From NCBI GenBank assembly GCA_000949895.1, contig JWIT01000003.1, positions 248,001-312,000 on the forward strand: 64,000 bases of DNA, in the 5' to 3' direction. This DNA comes from Agrobacterium arsenijevicii. Its GTDB lineage: Bacteria; Pseudomonadota; Alphaproteobacteria; Rhizobiales; Rhizobiaceae. The stretch's first letter is position 1, and every line of letters begins with the position of its first letter. Shown piece after piece: positions 8,787 to 17,903 of this stretch. The translations under genes and the position numbers were made by a program. Below the pieces are notes generated by a model. The model did no database searches, was not told the origin of the DNA, and was given only the letters and a program-made list of their open reading frames with translations.

Positions 8787-8907
8787 CTTCCGTCACCCCG
8801 GACTTGATCCGGGGTCCAGCGCGATCAAGTCCTTGATCACGAAAGACTCTGCTCACGGCGCAGACGCGCCGTGGCTGGATGCCGGATCAAGTCCGGCATG
8901 ACGGAAG
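8787..8907 (+). repeat. RIME-like palindromic intergenic repeat
   Basis: The 121 bp element is bounded by inverted ends CTTCCGTCA (8787-8795) and TGACGGAAG (8899-8907). Inside these ends are two palindromic parts: the left arm CCCCGGACTTGATCCGGGG and the right arm CCGGATCAAGTCCGG, which also pair with each other. Size and double-palindrome layout fit the Rhizobium-specific intergenic mosaic elements (RIME1, about 106-112 bp). It lies between the convergent SDR and rne genes, 16 bp after the SDR stop. Confidence 0.7.
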
Positions 8908-8928
8908 CACAACATCCGCCAACAAAAC

Positions 8929-8959
8929 AAAACGCCCGCAACATGGTTGCGGGCGTTTT
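8929..8959. terminator. bidirectional intrinsic terminator between SDR gene and rne
   Basis: A perfect 14 bp stem (AAAACGCCCGCAAC pairing with GTTGCGGGCGTTTT) closes a 3 nt loop. It has T-runs on both strands, so it can end transcripts from the SDR gene on the plus strand and rne on the minus strand. Confidence 0.9.
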
Positions 8960-8977
8960 CTGTTTCAGTGCATTCTA

Positions 8978-11908
8978 TCAAAAGAAGCCTTTGCGCTGCC
9001 ACCAGCCGCCCTTGCGCGGCTTCGGCTCGTCGCCGTCAGGGTTGGCAGGCGTGCCTGAGGAGGTCACAACCGGCTCCGAACTAGAGACATTGCTGCCCCG
9101 GTTCGCACGAACCTTTTCTTCGCTCGCCGGCGCTTCGGCTTCCGGACCGAGATCGGCCGAGGCTTCACCCACTTCGTCGAGGGCAACATCGACGGCAGTT
9201 GCGGCAACGACTGCTGGCTCAACGATTACCGGCTCGACCGTTTCAACTGCTTTGGCTGCTACTTCAGCCTGCGGCGCGTCTTCGGTCTTGGCCTTCGCCT
9301 TGCGGGTGCGGCGCGGTTTCTTCGGTGCTTCCGTTTCCACAACGTCGGCAACCACACCTTCCACCACTTCAGCGGCGGCAGGTTCTTCGGCTACGGGTGC
9401 CGGGGCGGAAACCACGTCGCTTTCGCCTTCCGTTTCGCCTTCGTCGTCGGACTCGGTGCCTGCGGCATCGAGAGCCTCGTCTTCAGCACGGTTGCGACGG
9501 CCGCCACGCTTGCCACGACGGCGACGCTTGCGCTTGCCGTCTTCGTCAGAGGTTGCAGCCTCGTTTACGCCGTTTTCATCGGCGTCGTCTGCGGTCTCAT
9601 CGGTTTCGACGCCATCTTCGTCGTCCGCATCATCAGCTTCGACGTCATCACCAGCCTGGGCATCAACTGCACCGTTCTGGTCGTTCTGTCCGCCCTTGCC
9701 ACGACGGCGACGACGACGCTTGCGCTTGCGCTTACCGTCTTCACCGTTGTCGCCCTGCGGCTGCTGCTGGCGCGGTTCACCGGCCTGTGCCTTGACGATT
9801 TCTTCCTCGTCTTCGTCCTCTTCCGCCTCGGCGACGAAATCGTCTTCCTCTTCCACGAAGCTCGGAAGCATCTGGATAAGGCTTTCGATCTTCACCGGAT
9901 TTTCGACGGCTTCACCGCGATCGATGGCGAAATGCTGCGCGCCGACGCCGGAATCAGCGGCGATGATGATCGACACGCCGAAGCGGCCTTCATAATCGAC
10001 AATCGTGCCGCGCTTGTGGTTGAGCAGGTAGAGCGCCGTGTCCGGCGTGCTGCGAACCGTGATGTTGTGGGTGGTGTTGCGCAGCAGATATTCCTCGATA
10101 CCGCGCAGAACGTGCAGCGCGACGGAGGATTCCGAGCGGACATGGCCCGTGCCGCCACAATGCTGGCAGACCTGCGTGGTCGATTCCAGCACGGAAGCGC
10201 GGATGCGCTGGCGCGACATTTCCAGAAGGCCGAAATGCGAGATACGGCCGACCTGAATGCGTGCGCGGTCGTTTTTCAGGCAATCCTTGAGCTTCTTCTC
10301 GACGGAGCGGTTGTTGCGCTTCTCTTCCATGTCGATGAAGTCGATGACGACAAGACCGGCAAGGTCGCGAAGACGCAGCTGGCGCGCCACTTCTTCCGCA
10401 GCTTCGAGGTTGGTCGTCAGCGCGGTTTCCTCGATGGAATGCTCGCGGGTCGAACGGCCCGAGTTCACGTCGATGGAAACCAGCGCTTCGGTCTGGTTGA
10501 TGATGAGATAACCGCCCGATTTCAGCGTCACCTGCGGCTGCAGCATACGATCGAGCTGGGCTTCGATGCCGGAGCGCGAGAAGATCGGATGAATGTCGCG
10601 GTAAGGCTGAACCACCTTGGCGTGGCTCGGCATCAGCATCTTCATGAAGTCTTTGGCTTCACGGTAGCCTTCTTCGCCCGAAACGATGATCTCGCTGATA
10701 TCCTTGTTATAAAGGTCGCGGATCGAACGCTTGATGAGCGAGCCTTCCTCGTAAACGAGGCAGGGGGCCGTGGAGTTCAGCGTCAGCGTGCGGACGTTTT
10801 CCCACAGGCGCATCAGATATTCGAAGTCGCGCTTGATCTCGACGCGGGTACGGTTGGCGCCTGCGGTACGCAGAATGACGCCCATGCCCTGCGGAACTTC
10901 CAGATCGCGCGCGATTTCCTTCAGGCGCTTGCGGTCTGTCGGCTGGGTGATCTTGCGGGAAATGCCACCACCGCGTGCCGTGTTCGGCATCAGCACGGAA
11001 TAACGGCCGGCAAGCGACAGATAGGTGGTGAGTGCCGCACCCTTGTTGCCGCGTTCTTCCTTGGCAACCTGTACCAGAAGGATCTGGCGACGCTTGATGA
11101 CTTCCTGAATGCGGTACTGCTTGCGCGGCTTGCGGGCAATGCGATCGGGAACTTCTTCCATGGCGTCTTCGGCGCCAACGGATTCGATCACTTCCTTTTC
11201 GTGATGATCGTCATCATCGTCGTCATCATCGTCATTGCCGCGGCGAAGACCTTCGACTTCCTCGGAAATCGTATCGGTATCGACCATCGCGGCCATTTCG
11301 CCGCCGGTGCTGCCGTCTTCGTCAGACGACGCTTCGGCGGTCTCGGAGGTGGCTTCTTCTTCCGCTACCTTCTTCTTGGCGCGGGGGCGACGGGTACGCT
11401 TCTTCGGTGCTTCTTCGGCTACAGCCTCGACGGCCACGGCCGCTACGTCCTCGGAGACCTCTTCGGCAACCGCAACGGTTTCGTCCACGACCACGGTGGC
11501 TTCCGCGGTCTCGCTTGCGGCAACGATGCCGACATCGGGCTGGTCCACCTGCGACAGATCGACAGCCGGCGCGCCCGGTTCAGGGGCATCAGCCGATTCG
11601 AAATCGTCGCTGCGGCGATGGTCCTCGGCTTCCGCCTTCAAGAGAGCCTGACGGTCGGCGAGCGGGATCTGGTAATAGTCGGGGTGGATTTCCGCAAAAG
11701 CGAGAAACCCGTGGCGATTTCCACCGTAGTCGACAAAGGCCGCCTGAAGGGAGGGCTCAACCCTCGTGACCTTGGCAAGGTAGATATTGCCGCGGATCTG
11801 TTTCTTGTGCTCCGATTCGAAATCGAATTCTTCGATCCGGTTCCCACGGACAACGACTACGCGTGTCTCCTCTTCGTGGGAGGCGTCGATAAGCATTTTG
11901 TCTGCCAT
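8978..11908 (-). CDS. rne: ribonuclease E (RNase E/G family)
   Basis: The main endoribonuclease of mRNA decay and rRNA/tRNA processing, and scaffold of the degradosome. In the 976 residues the S1 domain starts near residue 37 (IRGNIYLAKVTRVEPSLQAAFVDYG) and is split by an acidic insertion of about 150 residues (about 90-240), including a run of nine Asp. The catalytic Mg-binding aspartates lie in SIDVNSGRST (about residue 478) and VVIDFIDMEEKRNNR (about 520). The Zn-link is CQHCGGTG (about 579). The C-terminal 300 residues are disordered, with Arg-rich blocks (KRKRKRRRRRRGKGG) alternating with acidic ones. The 5' leader is long, as is usual for autoregulated rne genes. Confidence 0.96.
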   Translation of the reverse strand: MADKMLIDASHEEETRVVVVRGNRIEEFDFESEHKKQIRGNIYLAKVTRVEPSLQAAFVDYGGNRHGFLAFAEIHPDYYQIPLADRQALLKAEAEDHRRSDDFESADAPEPGAPAVDLSQVDQPDVGIVAASETAEATVVVDETVAVAEEVSEDVAAVAVEAVAEEAPKKRTRRPRAKKKVAEEEATSETAEASSDEDGSTGGEMAAMVDTDTISEEVEGLRRGNDDDDDDDDDHHEKEVIESVGAEDAMEEVPDRIARKPRKQYRIQEVIKRRQILLVQVAKEERGNKGAALTTYLSLAGRYSVLMPNTARGGGISRKITQPTDRKRLKEIARDLEVPQGMGVILRTAGANRTRVEIKRDFEYLMRLWENVRTLTLNSTAPCLVYEEGSLIKRSIRDLYNKDISEIIVSGEEGYREAKDFMKMLMPSHAKVVQPYRDIHPIFSRSGIEAQLDRMLQPQVTLKSGGYLIINQTEALVSIDVNSGRSTREHSIEETALTTNLEAAEEVARQLRLRDLAGLVVIDFIDMEEKRNNRSVEKKLKDCLKNDRARIQVGRISHFGLLEMSRQRIRASVLESTTQVCQHCGGTGHVRSESSVALHVLRGIEEYLLRNTTHNITVRSTPDTALYLLNHKRGTIVDYEGRFGVSIIIAADSGVGAQHFAIDRGEAVENPVKIESLIQMLPSFVEEEDDFVAEAEEDEDEEEIVKAQAGEPRQQQPQGDNGEDGKRKRKRRRRRRGKGGQNDQNGAVDAQAGDDVEADDADDEDGVETDETADDADENGVNEAATSDEDGKRKRRRRGKRGGRRNRAEDEALDAAGTESDDEGETEGESDVVSAPAPVAEEPAAAEVVEGVVADVVETEAPKKPRRTRKAKAKTEDAPQAEVAAKAVETVEPVIVEPAVVAATAVDVALDEVGEASADLGPEAEAPASEEKVRANRGSNVSSSEPVVTSSGTPANPDGDEPKPRKGGWWQRKGFF
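11201..11240 (-). repeat. trinucleotide-like repeat encoding poly-Asp in RNase E
   Basis: On the plus strand this reads as alternating CATCGT/CGTCAT units. On the coding strand these give nine Asp codons followed by His-His. The repeat sits in the acidic insertion of the S1 domain and is a likely site of length change between strains. Confidence 0.8.
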
Positions 11909-12523
11909 GTAAGCTGTGCTCCTCGGCGCAGCCTTGTTTTATACGAGAACAGGCCCGCCACACGGACGAGCCTTTCATATGAGTGCAAGGATGTGCCGGA
12001 AATGAAGTCTCCAGCCGGGCCTCTGTAAACTGGCAGCATCCGGACCGACGGCGAGGCGCTTGGCCTGCTCCTGGTATCCGGTTCATGTGAAAACTGCTGC
12101 GACATCATTGGCCAGGCGGAACGACAATAATATATAGATCCCTTGGGATCCGATGAATTTGCTCTCCTCAGAGCAGCGGTGGCATTGCCACCGGGTAGGT
12201 CTCCGGCCACGGCCGGAATTGATCCAGTTTCAGGATAAATGTAACGGCGGCAGATGATTGCCCGTTTTGCAGCGCCAGCGTCTTTTTCGATTGGCAGCCG
12301 GCGGGCATCTATCCCGTCAACACTTTTAACCCTCATCCTTGTTGTATGTTTTCTCTGTCATAATAGCAATAGGCTGGCTAAATATGCCATATTATTGGTG
12401 GAATTTCCGGGTTAACAATTGGTTCACCAACGCCTGCGATTGTGGGGCGCAAACGCGCAAACACTCGTCCGGTGTGGTTGAAATTGCGGCGTTCCCGGCA
12501 GTTTGCCGCACCATCTATGAAAA
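11909..12523. other. 615 bp divergent intergenic region between rne and amiC
   Basis: No credible gene is visible; open frames on the minus strand lack family features. The rne-proximal half must hold the rne leader. It contains a GATCCCTTGGGATC palindrome at 12137-12150 next to a TATATA stretch. The part from about 12330 to 12440 is clearly AT-rich compared with its surroundings and probably carries the promoters of both genes. It includes a short inverted repeat TTGGTTCACCAA at 12419-12430. No terminator is seen. Confidence 0.6.
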
Positions 12524-13825
12524 ATGACAGAAATACGGAATTTCTTGAAGACCATGAATTTCACGCGCAGCGCAGCGATATTCGATGGGGTAGGGCCGCT
12601 CGGCGCGCGAATCGCGCGGCTCGGGGGTGCCCTTGTTTTGCCGGTCGTTTTTTCGGTCGTCGCATCCGTCTCCTCAATCCCGCAGGCCTTCGCCCAGGAG
12701 CCGCTCATCGCCCATCAGGCGCGCATCGTCGGCGACGAAGCGCGCACGCGCATCGTTCTCGATTTTGCCGAGGAGCCGGAATTCGACATTCATTATCTCG
12801 ATTCGCCCGCCCGCATCGTCGTGGACTTTCCGGCGGTGAATTTCACCTTCCCCGCATCCGATCTCAAGCCGACTGGCCTTTTCTCGGACATCCGCTTCGG
12901 CAGCATGGGGCAAAACAGCGCCCGTATCGTGCTGACGGCGAAAAAGCCGGTTCAGGTGACGGTTGCCGAAACGAAGAAGGGCGAGGACGGGAAATCTTTC
13001 CGTTTCGCGCTGGATGCGGAGATCACCACCAAGGCCAAATTCGCCGAACTGGTGAAAGAACAGCAATGGCGGGCGCCGGCACCGGTCTCCACCGCCGCGA
13101 TTACGCCTGACGACAAGACATCGCGGTCGTCCGAATTCGTCATCGCGGTGGATGCTGGCCATGGCGGCATCGATGCCGGTGCCTCCGGCGGCGTGACCGG
13201 CACGGAGGAAAAGGTCATCACGTTGACCTTTGCCAAGGAACTTGTGGAGCGGATGAACAGGGAACCCGGCATCAAGGCGTTCCTGACGCGCGATTCCGAC
13301 ACGTTTCTCGCCCTGTCCGAACGGGTGACGATCGCCCGGCAGAACAATGCCAACCTGTTCATTTCATTGCACGCCGATACCCTGAAGCAGAAGGGCATCC
13401 GTGGCGCCACCGTTTATACATTGTCCGACCGGGCCTCGGACCGTAGGGCGCAGGAGCTGGCGGAGCGTGAAAACAAGTCCGACCAGATCGCCGGTGTTGC
13501 CGCCTCCAGTGAGCCGCCGGAAGTCGCCGACATTCTTATGGATTTCACCCGCCGCGAAACGCAGGCCTTTTCGGTGACGCTCGCCGAAAACATCGTGTCA
13601 TCCTTCGAAGGGCGGGTCGGCCTCATCAACAATCCGCATCGCTATGCCGGTTTCATGGTGCTGCGCGCCCATGATGTGCCGTCGGTGCTGCTGGAACTCG
13701 GCTTTCTTTCCAATCCGGAAGACGAAAAACTGCTTCTCGACGGGGAATGGCGCAAGAAGGTCGCCGATACGCTGGCAACCGCGGTTGGACGATACCGCGC
13801 CAAAGCCATGGCGAACGGCGGCTGA
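12524..13825 (+). CDS. amiC: N-acetylmuramoyl-L-alanine amidase, AmiC type
   Basis: A periplasmic Zn amidase that cuts the stem peptide from MurNAc and acts in daughter-cell separation. The N-terminal 58 residues hold a membrane-crossing export signal (LGGALVLPVVFSVVASV, cleavage near AFAQE). An AMIN domain follows (about residues 60-165, RIVGDEARTRIVLDFAEEPEF). The Amidase_3 domain begins at about 205 with VIAVDAGHGGIDAGA (Zn His), then TGTEEK (Zn Glu), FISLHAD (Zn His) and the catalytic Glu in LLELGFLSNPEDEKLL. Two starts are possible: ATG 12524 and ATG 12554; neither has a strong ribosome site. It is followed by the PBP1A gene in the same direction. Confidence 0.93.
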   Translation: MTEIRNFLKTMNFTRSAAIFDGVGPLGARIARLGGALVLPVVFSVVASVSSIPQAFAQEPLIAHQARIVGDEARTRIVLDFAEEPEFDIHYLDSPARIVVDFPAVNFTFPASDLKPTGLFSDIRFGSMGQNSARIVLTAKKPVQVTVAETKKGEDGKSFRFALDAEITTKAKFAELVKEQQWRAPAPVSTAAITPDDKTSRSSEFVIAVDAGHGGIDAGASGGVTGTEEKVITLTFAKELVERMNREPGIKAFLTRDSDTFLALSERVTIARQNNANLFISLHADTLKQKGIRGATVYTLSDRASDRRAQELAERENKSDQIAGVAASSEPPEVADILMDFTRRETQAFSVTLAENIVSSFEGRVGLINNPHRYAGFMVLRAHDVPSVLLELGFLSNPEDEKLLLDGEWRKKVADTLATAVGRYRAKAMANGG

Positions 13826-14151
13826 AGTGCCGGGCGGGTGAGTGGCGAAGCTGTTGCCGCCGCGCCCTTCGAGGCCGAAAAGCTGTTCAATTCTTGGGCC
13901 TTGCGGACGATTAGGCAGGTGAAGCCCTATTTTACTCACATTCGCCGCGTTACTGCGGAAGCGGATTCTGTGGCGATCCGCCATTGCGGCTGGAGCCGCG
14001 ATTGCGGCAGTCGGCCCGGTAACATATCAGCGAATGCTGTCGTTCCGGCTTGTCATCGAAGGTATGGTGTGCAAAACGGCACGCGATATGCAAGGATGCG
14101 CCCGTATCATCGGGCGTTGATGGTTACGATTCGAATTATCGGTAGCTTGGT
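13826..14151. other. 326 bp gap between amiC and the PBP1A gene
   Basis: No gene is supported here; the small open frame crossing it has no family features. A short hairpin CCCGTATCATCGGG lies about 50 bp before the PBP1A start. The region probably holds the promoter of the PBP1A gene, and no strong intrinsic terminator for amiC is visible. Confidence 0.5.
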
Positions 14152-16596
14152 ATGATCAGACTGATTGGATATTTTTTCGGCTTGGCGAGCGTGCTCTTCC
14201 TGTGCGCAGCCGGCGCCGGTGCGATTTATTTGCACGGCGTGACGAAGGACCTGCCGGATTACGCAGTTCTGAGCACCTATGAGCCGCCGGTGACGACCCG
14301 CGTGCACGCCGGCAACGGTGCGCTGATGGCGGAATACGCCCATGAAAAGCGCCTGTTCCTGCCGATCCAGGCTATTCCGGACCGGGCGAAGGCGGCTTTC
14401 CTTTCGGCGGAAGACAAGAATTTCTACAACCATCCGGGTGTGGACATCTGGGGTCTCGGCCGTGCCGTTCTCGTCAACCTGCAGAATATCGGCTCCGGCC
14501 GTCGTCCGGTCGGCGCTTCCACCATCACCCAGCAGGTGGCGAAGAACTTCCTGCTGACCAACGACCAGACCTTCGACCGCAAGCTCAAGGAAGCCCTTCT
14601 GTCCTTCCGCATCGAGCAGACCTATTCCAAGGACAAGATCCTCGAGCTTTATCTCAACGAGATCTTTTTCGGCCTGAATTCCTACGGTATCGCCGGTGCG
14701 GCACTCACCTATTTCAACAAATCGGTGACGGAACTGACGATTGCGGAGACCGCCTATCTCGCATCGCTGCCAAAGGGCCCGGCCAACTACCATCCGATCC
14801 GTCGCGAAAAGGCGGCGCTGGAGCGTCGCAACTGGGTGATCGACCGCATGGCCGAGAACGGCTACATCACGGTCGGTGATGCCGAAGACGCCAAGAAGCA
14901 GCCGCTTGGCGTCAATCTGCGCCGTGGCGGCGCGCATATCTTCGCGTCTGATTATTTCGCCGAGGAAGTCCGCCGCCAGATCGTCGAGAAATACGGCGAA
15001 CAAGCACTTCTCGAAGGTGGCCTTTCGGTTCGCACCTCTTTCGATCCGCAGATCCAGATGGAGGCGCGCAAAGCCCTTCAGGACGGTCTGGTGCAATATG
15101 ACGAGCGTCGCGGTTTCCGCGGACCCGTCGAAAAGATCGAGACGGCCGGTGACTGGACGGCGGCGCTCGCCAAGGTCAAGGGCCTGCGCGACGTTCCCGA
15201 ATGGAAGATCGCGGTGGTCCTCGCCGTTGCTGCCGATGGCATCGATATCGGCGTGCAGATCGACCCCGATTCCGAAGATGGCGACAAGCGTACGCGTGGC
15301 CATATCTCCGCTGAAAACATGCGTTGGGCCTATCGCGATGCTGCCGGCAAGAAGCCGACCGCCAAGTCGCCGGTTGGCGTTCTGGCGGCGGGTGACGTCA
15401 TTTATGCGCAACCGCTTTCCAATTCCGGCAACGAATACCGCCTGCGCCAGCCACCCAAGGTGCAGGGCGGCATGATGGTGATGGACCCGCATACCGGCCG
15501 CGTTCTGGCCATGGTCGGCGGTTTCTCCTATGCGCAATCGGAATTCAACCGCGCCACGCAGGCGATGCGCCAGCCCGGCTCTTCTTTCAAGCCGTTCATC
15601 TATGCGGCTGCACTCGACAACGGCTACACGCCGGCATCGGTCATTCTCGATGCACCGATCGAGGTGGTTTCCGGCGGCCAGGTCTGGAAGCCGCAGAATT
15701 ACGGCGGGGGTTCCGCCGGTCCTTCGACCCTGCGTCTCGGCATCGAAAAATCCCGTAACCTCATGACCGTGCGTCTGGCGCAGGACATGGGCATGAATCT
15801 GGTGGCGGAATATGCCGAACGCTTCGGCATCTACGACAAGATGCCGCCGCTTCTCGCAATGTCGCTCGGTTCCGGTGAAACGACCATCATGCGCATGGTC
15901 TCGGCCTATTCTGTCATCGCCAATGGCGGCAAGCAGATCAAGCCGACGCTGATCGACCGCATTCAGGACCGTTACGGCAAAACGATCTTCCGGCATGAGG
16001 AGCGCGCCTGCGAGGGCTGCAATGCGACAAGCTGGCAAAATCAGGACGAGCCTGTCATCGTCGATAATCGCGAGCAGGTTCTCGATCCGATGACCGCCTA
16101 CCAGACGACCTCCATGCTGGAAGGTGTCGTGCAGCGCGGCACGGCAGCGGGCAAGATCAAGGTCGATCTGCCGGTTGCCGGCAAGACGGGCACCACCAAC
16201 GATGAAAAGGACGCCTGGTTCGTCGGTTACACGCCGGACATGGTTGCCGGTCTTTATATCGGCTTCGATTCGCCCGCACCGCTCGGTCGCGGCGGCACCG
16301 GCGGCTCGCTGTCGGCACCGATCTTCGGCGAGTTCATCGCCGATGCGGCCAAGCACCTGCAACCGAGCAAGTTCATCGTGCCTGAGGGCATGAAGTTCAT
16401 CGCCGTCAACCGCAAGACCGGCATGGCAGCTTCGGAAGGCCAGCCGGACACCATCATGGAAGCGTTCAAACCGGGCACCGGCCCGGCCGATACCTTCTCG
16501 GTGATCGGTGCGGATGGCATGTCGCAGGACGATATTCTGAAGACCTCGCCACAGGCTCAGCAAGCCATCACCGGCGGTGGCGGCGGTCTTTATTGA
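14152..16596 (+). CDS. mrcA: bifunctional penicillin-binding protein 1A
   Basis: A class A PBP of 814 residues that polymerises and cross-links peptidoglycan at the outer face of the inner membrane. One N-terminal membrane helix (about 5-28) is followed by the glycosyltransferase 51 domain with the catalytic Glu in SAEDKNFYNHPG (about 87) and the GASTITQQVAKNFLL motif. The transpeptidase domain has the active-site serine in QPGSSFKPF (about 477) and the KTG triad in VAGKTGTTNDEKDAWF (about 678). A domain of about 150 residues separates the two. In Agrobacterium PBP1A is the main synthase of polar growth. Only a weak ribosome site precedes the ATG. Confidence 0.95.
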   Translation: MIRLIGYFFGLASVLFLCAAGAGAIYLHGVTKDLPDYAVLSTYEPPVTTRVHAGNGALMAEYAHEKRLFLPIQAIPDRAKAAFLSAEDKNFYNHPGVDIWGLGRAVLVNLQNIGSGRRPVGASTITQQVAKNFLLTNDQTFDRKLKEALLSFRIEQTYSKDKILELYLNEIFFGLNSYGIAGAALTYFNKSVTELTIAETAYLASLPKGPANYHPIRREKAALERRNWVIDRMAENGYITVGDAEDAKKQPLGVNLRRGGAHIFASDYFAEEVRRQIVEKYGEQALLEGGLSVRTSFDPQIQMEARKALQDGLVQYDERRGFRGPVEKIETAGDWTAALAKVKGLRDVPEWKIAVVLAVAADGIDIGVQIDPDSEDGDKRTRGHISAENMRWAYRDAAGKKPTAKSPVGVLAAGDVIYAQPLSNSGNEYRLRQPPKVQGGMMVMDPHTGRVLAMVGGFSYAQSEFNRATQAMRQPGSSFKPFIYAAALDNGYTPASVILDAPIEVVSGGQVWKPQNYGGGSAGPSTLRLGIEKSRNLMTVRLAQDMGMNLVAEYAERFGIYDKMPPLLAMSLGSGETTIMRMVSAYSVIANGGKQIKPTLIDRIQDRYGKTIFRHEERACEGCNATSWQNQDEPVIVDNREQVLDPMTAYQTTSMLEGVVQRGTAAGKIKVDLPVAGKTGTTNDEKDAWFVGYTPDMVAGLYIGFDSPAPLGRGGTGGSLSAPIFGEFIADAAKHLQPSKFIVPEGMKFIAVNRKTGMAASEGQPDTIMEAFKPGTGPADTFSVIGADGMSQDDILKTSPQAQQAITGGGGGLY

Positions 16597-16613
16597 TACC
16601 AGTCCTATGTTTG

Positions 16614-16649
16614 GCGGGGGGCGCGGGTCTTTACATCCGCGCCCCCCGC
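16614..16649 (+). terminator. intrinsic terminator after the PBP1A gene
   Basis: A perfect 13 bp GC-rich stem (GCGGGGGGCGCGG with its complement) closes a 10 nt loop and is followed by ATTTATTT. It lies 17 bp after the mrcA stop and 45 bp before prfB, so it separates the two transcripts. Confidence 0.85.
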
Positions 16650-16694
16650 ATTTATTTGAGCAACCAGTTTCAATGAAGGCGAAGAACCAGCGAA

Positions 16695-17826
16695 ATGCGC
16701 AATGAAATTGTGAACGTAGTCGACGAAATCAAGCAGGCCATAAGCCTGCTGAGGAGGCATCTTTGACTGGGACCAGGCGATAAGACGACTGGACTGGTTG
16801 AATAACAAGGCAGAGGATCCGACCCTCTGGAACGATGCCACCGAAGCGCAAAAACTGATGCGCGAGCGCCAGCAGCTGGATGACAGCATCAATGGCGTCA
16901 AGGCGCTCGAGCAGCAGCTTAAAGACAATGTCGAGCTGATCGAACTCGGCGAGATGGAAGGCGACGACGAGATCGTCAAGGACGCCGAGGACGCGCTGAA
17001 GGCGCTGAGGAGCGAGGCGAACCGCCGTCAGGTGGAAGCCATGCTTTCGGGCGAGGCCGACAGCAACGATACCTATCTCGAAGTGCATTCCGGCGCCGGC
17101 GGCACCGAAAGCCAGGACTGGGCCAACATGCTGCTTCGCATGTATACCCGCTGGGCCGACCGCGAAGGCTTCAAGGTCGAAGTGCTGGAAGTTCATGACG
17201 GCGAAGAGGCTGGCATCAAGTCCGCGACGATTCTCGTCAAGGGCCACAATGCTTTCGGCTGGCTGAAGACGGAATCGGGCGTGCACCGCCTCGTCCGCAT
17301 TTCGCCCTATGACAGCAATGCGCGTCGCCACACATCGTTCTCCTCCGTCTGGGTTTACCCTGTCGTTGACGATTCGATCCAGATCGACATCAACGAGAGC
17401 GATTGCCGCATCGATACCTATCGTTCGTCCGGTGCGGGCGGCCAGCACGTCAACACCACCGACTCGGCCGTGCGTATTACCCACATACCGACCGGTATTG
17501 CCGTGGCCTGCCAGCAGGAGCGTTCCCAGCACAAGAACCGCGCCAAGGCGTGGGACATGCTGCGCGCCCGCCTCTATGAGGTTGAGCTGCAAAAGCGGGA
17601 AGATGCGGCAAACGCCCAGGCCGCGTCCAAGACGGATATCGGCTGGGGCCACCAGATCCGTTCCTACGTTCTGCAGCCTTACCAGTTGATCAAGGACCTG
17701 CGCACCGGCGTGGAAAGCACCGCACCCGGCAACGTGCTGGACGGCGATCTGAACGAGTTCATGGAAGCGGCTCTCGCGCACCGCATCAGCGGCGGCGCAG
17801 ACGTTGACGTGGCGGATATCGACTAA
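16695..17826 (+). CDS. prfB: peptide chain release factor 2, with programmed +1 frameshift
   Basis: RF2 reads UGA and UAA stop codons. The coding region is in two frames. Codons 1-23 start at ATG 16695 ([19 protein letters not shown]) and end at CTT; an in-frame TGA follows at 16764. The +1 frame resumes with GAC at 16765 and runs to 17826, giving a 376-residue protein of normal RF2 length. A frame starting at the TTG at 16798 would lack the first 34 residues. The peptidyl-hydrolase motif GGQ is at about 248-250 ([15 protein letters not shown]), and the stop-recognition region is near [16 protein letters not shown]. Expression is autoregulated: low RF2 favours the shift at UGA. Confidence 0.95.
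16751..16767 (+). promoter_or_regulatory. prfB programmed +1 frameshift site
   Basis: AGGAGG (16752-16757), acting as an internal Shine-Dalgarno sequence, stands 3 nt before the slippery CTT followed by TGA and C (CTT TGA C at 16761-16767). This is the same arrangement as in E. coli prfB, where the stop codon itself senses RF2 levels. Confidence 0.95.
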
Positions 17827-17858
17827 GACGCTGCAATGCGTCGACTGGAAAAAGATCG

Positions 17859-17888
17859 CCCCTCGCAATTATCTTGCGAGGGGTTTTT
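17859..17888 (+). terminator. intrinsic terminator after prfB
   Basis: CCCCTCGCAA (17859-17868) pairs with TTGCGAGGGG (17874-17883) across a 5 nt loop, and TTTTT follows. It ends the prfB transcript 32 bp after the stop. The following hydrolase gene starts 16 nt later, so it needs its own promoter or read-through. Confidence 0.92.
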
Positions 17889-17903
17889 CGTTGGAGGACA
17901 TAC

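Noticed and set aside
9932-12028. A 698-codon open frame antisense to rne
   Set aside because: It is a shadow caused by GC-rich third positions; the opposite strand encodes RNase E with all its catalytic motifs, and the translated product has no family features.
13838-14155. A 105-codon frame between amiC and the PBP1A gene
   Set aside because: No motif, no ribosome site, atypical composition, and it runs into the PBP1A start.
14107-16563. An 818-codon open frame antisense to the PBP1A gene
   Set aside because: The plus strand carries both PBP active sites. The antisense translation is low in recognisable structure and reflects codon bias.
16798-17826. prfB starting at the TTG at 16798
   Set aside because: It loses 34 residues and ignores the frameshift site with ATG at 16695 and a clear CTT TGA C.
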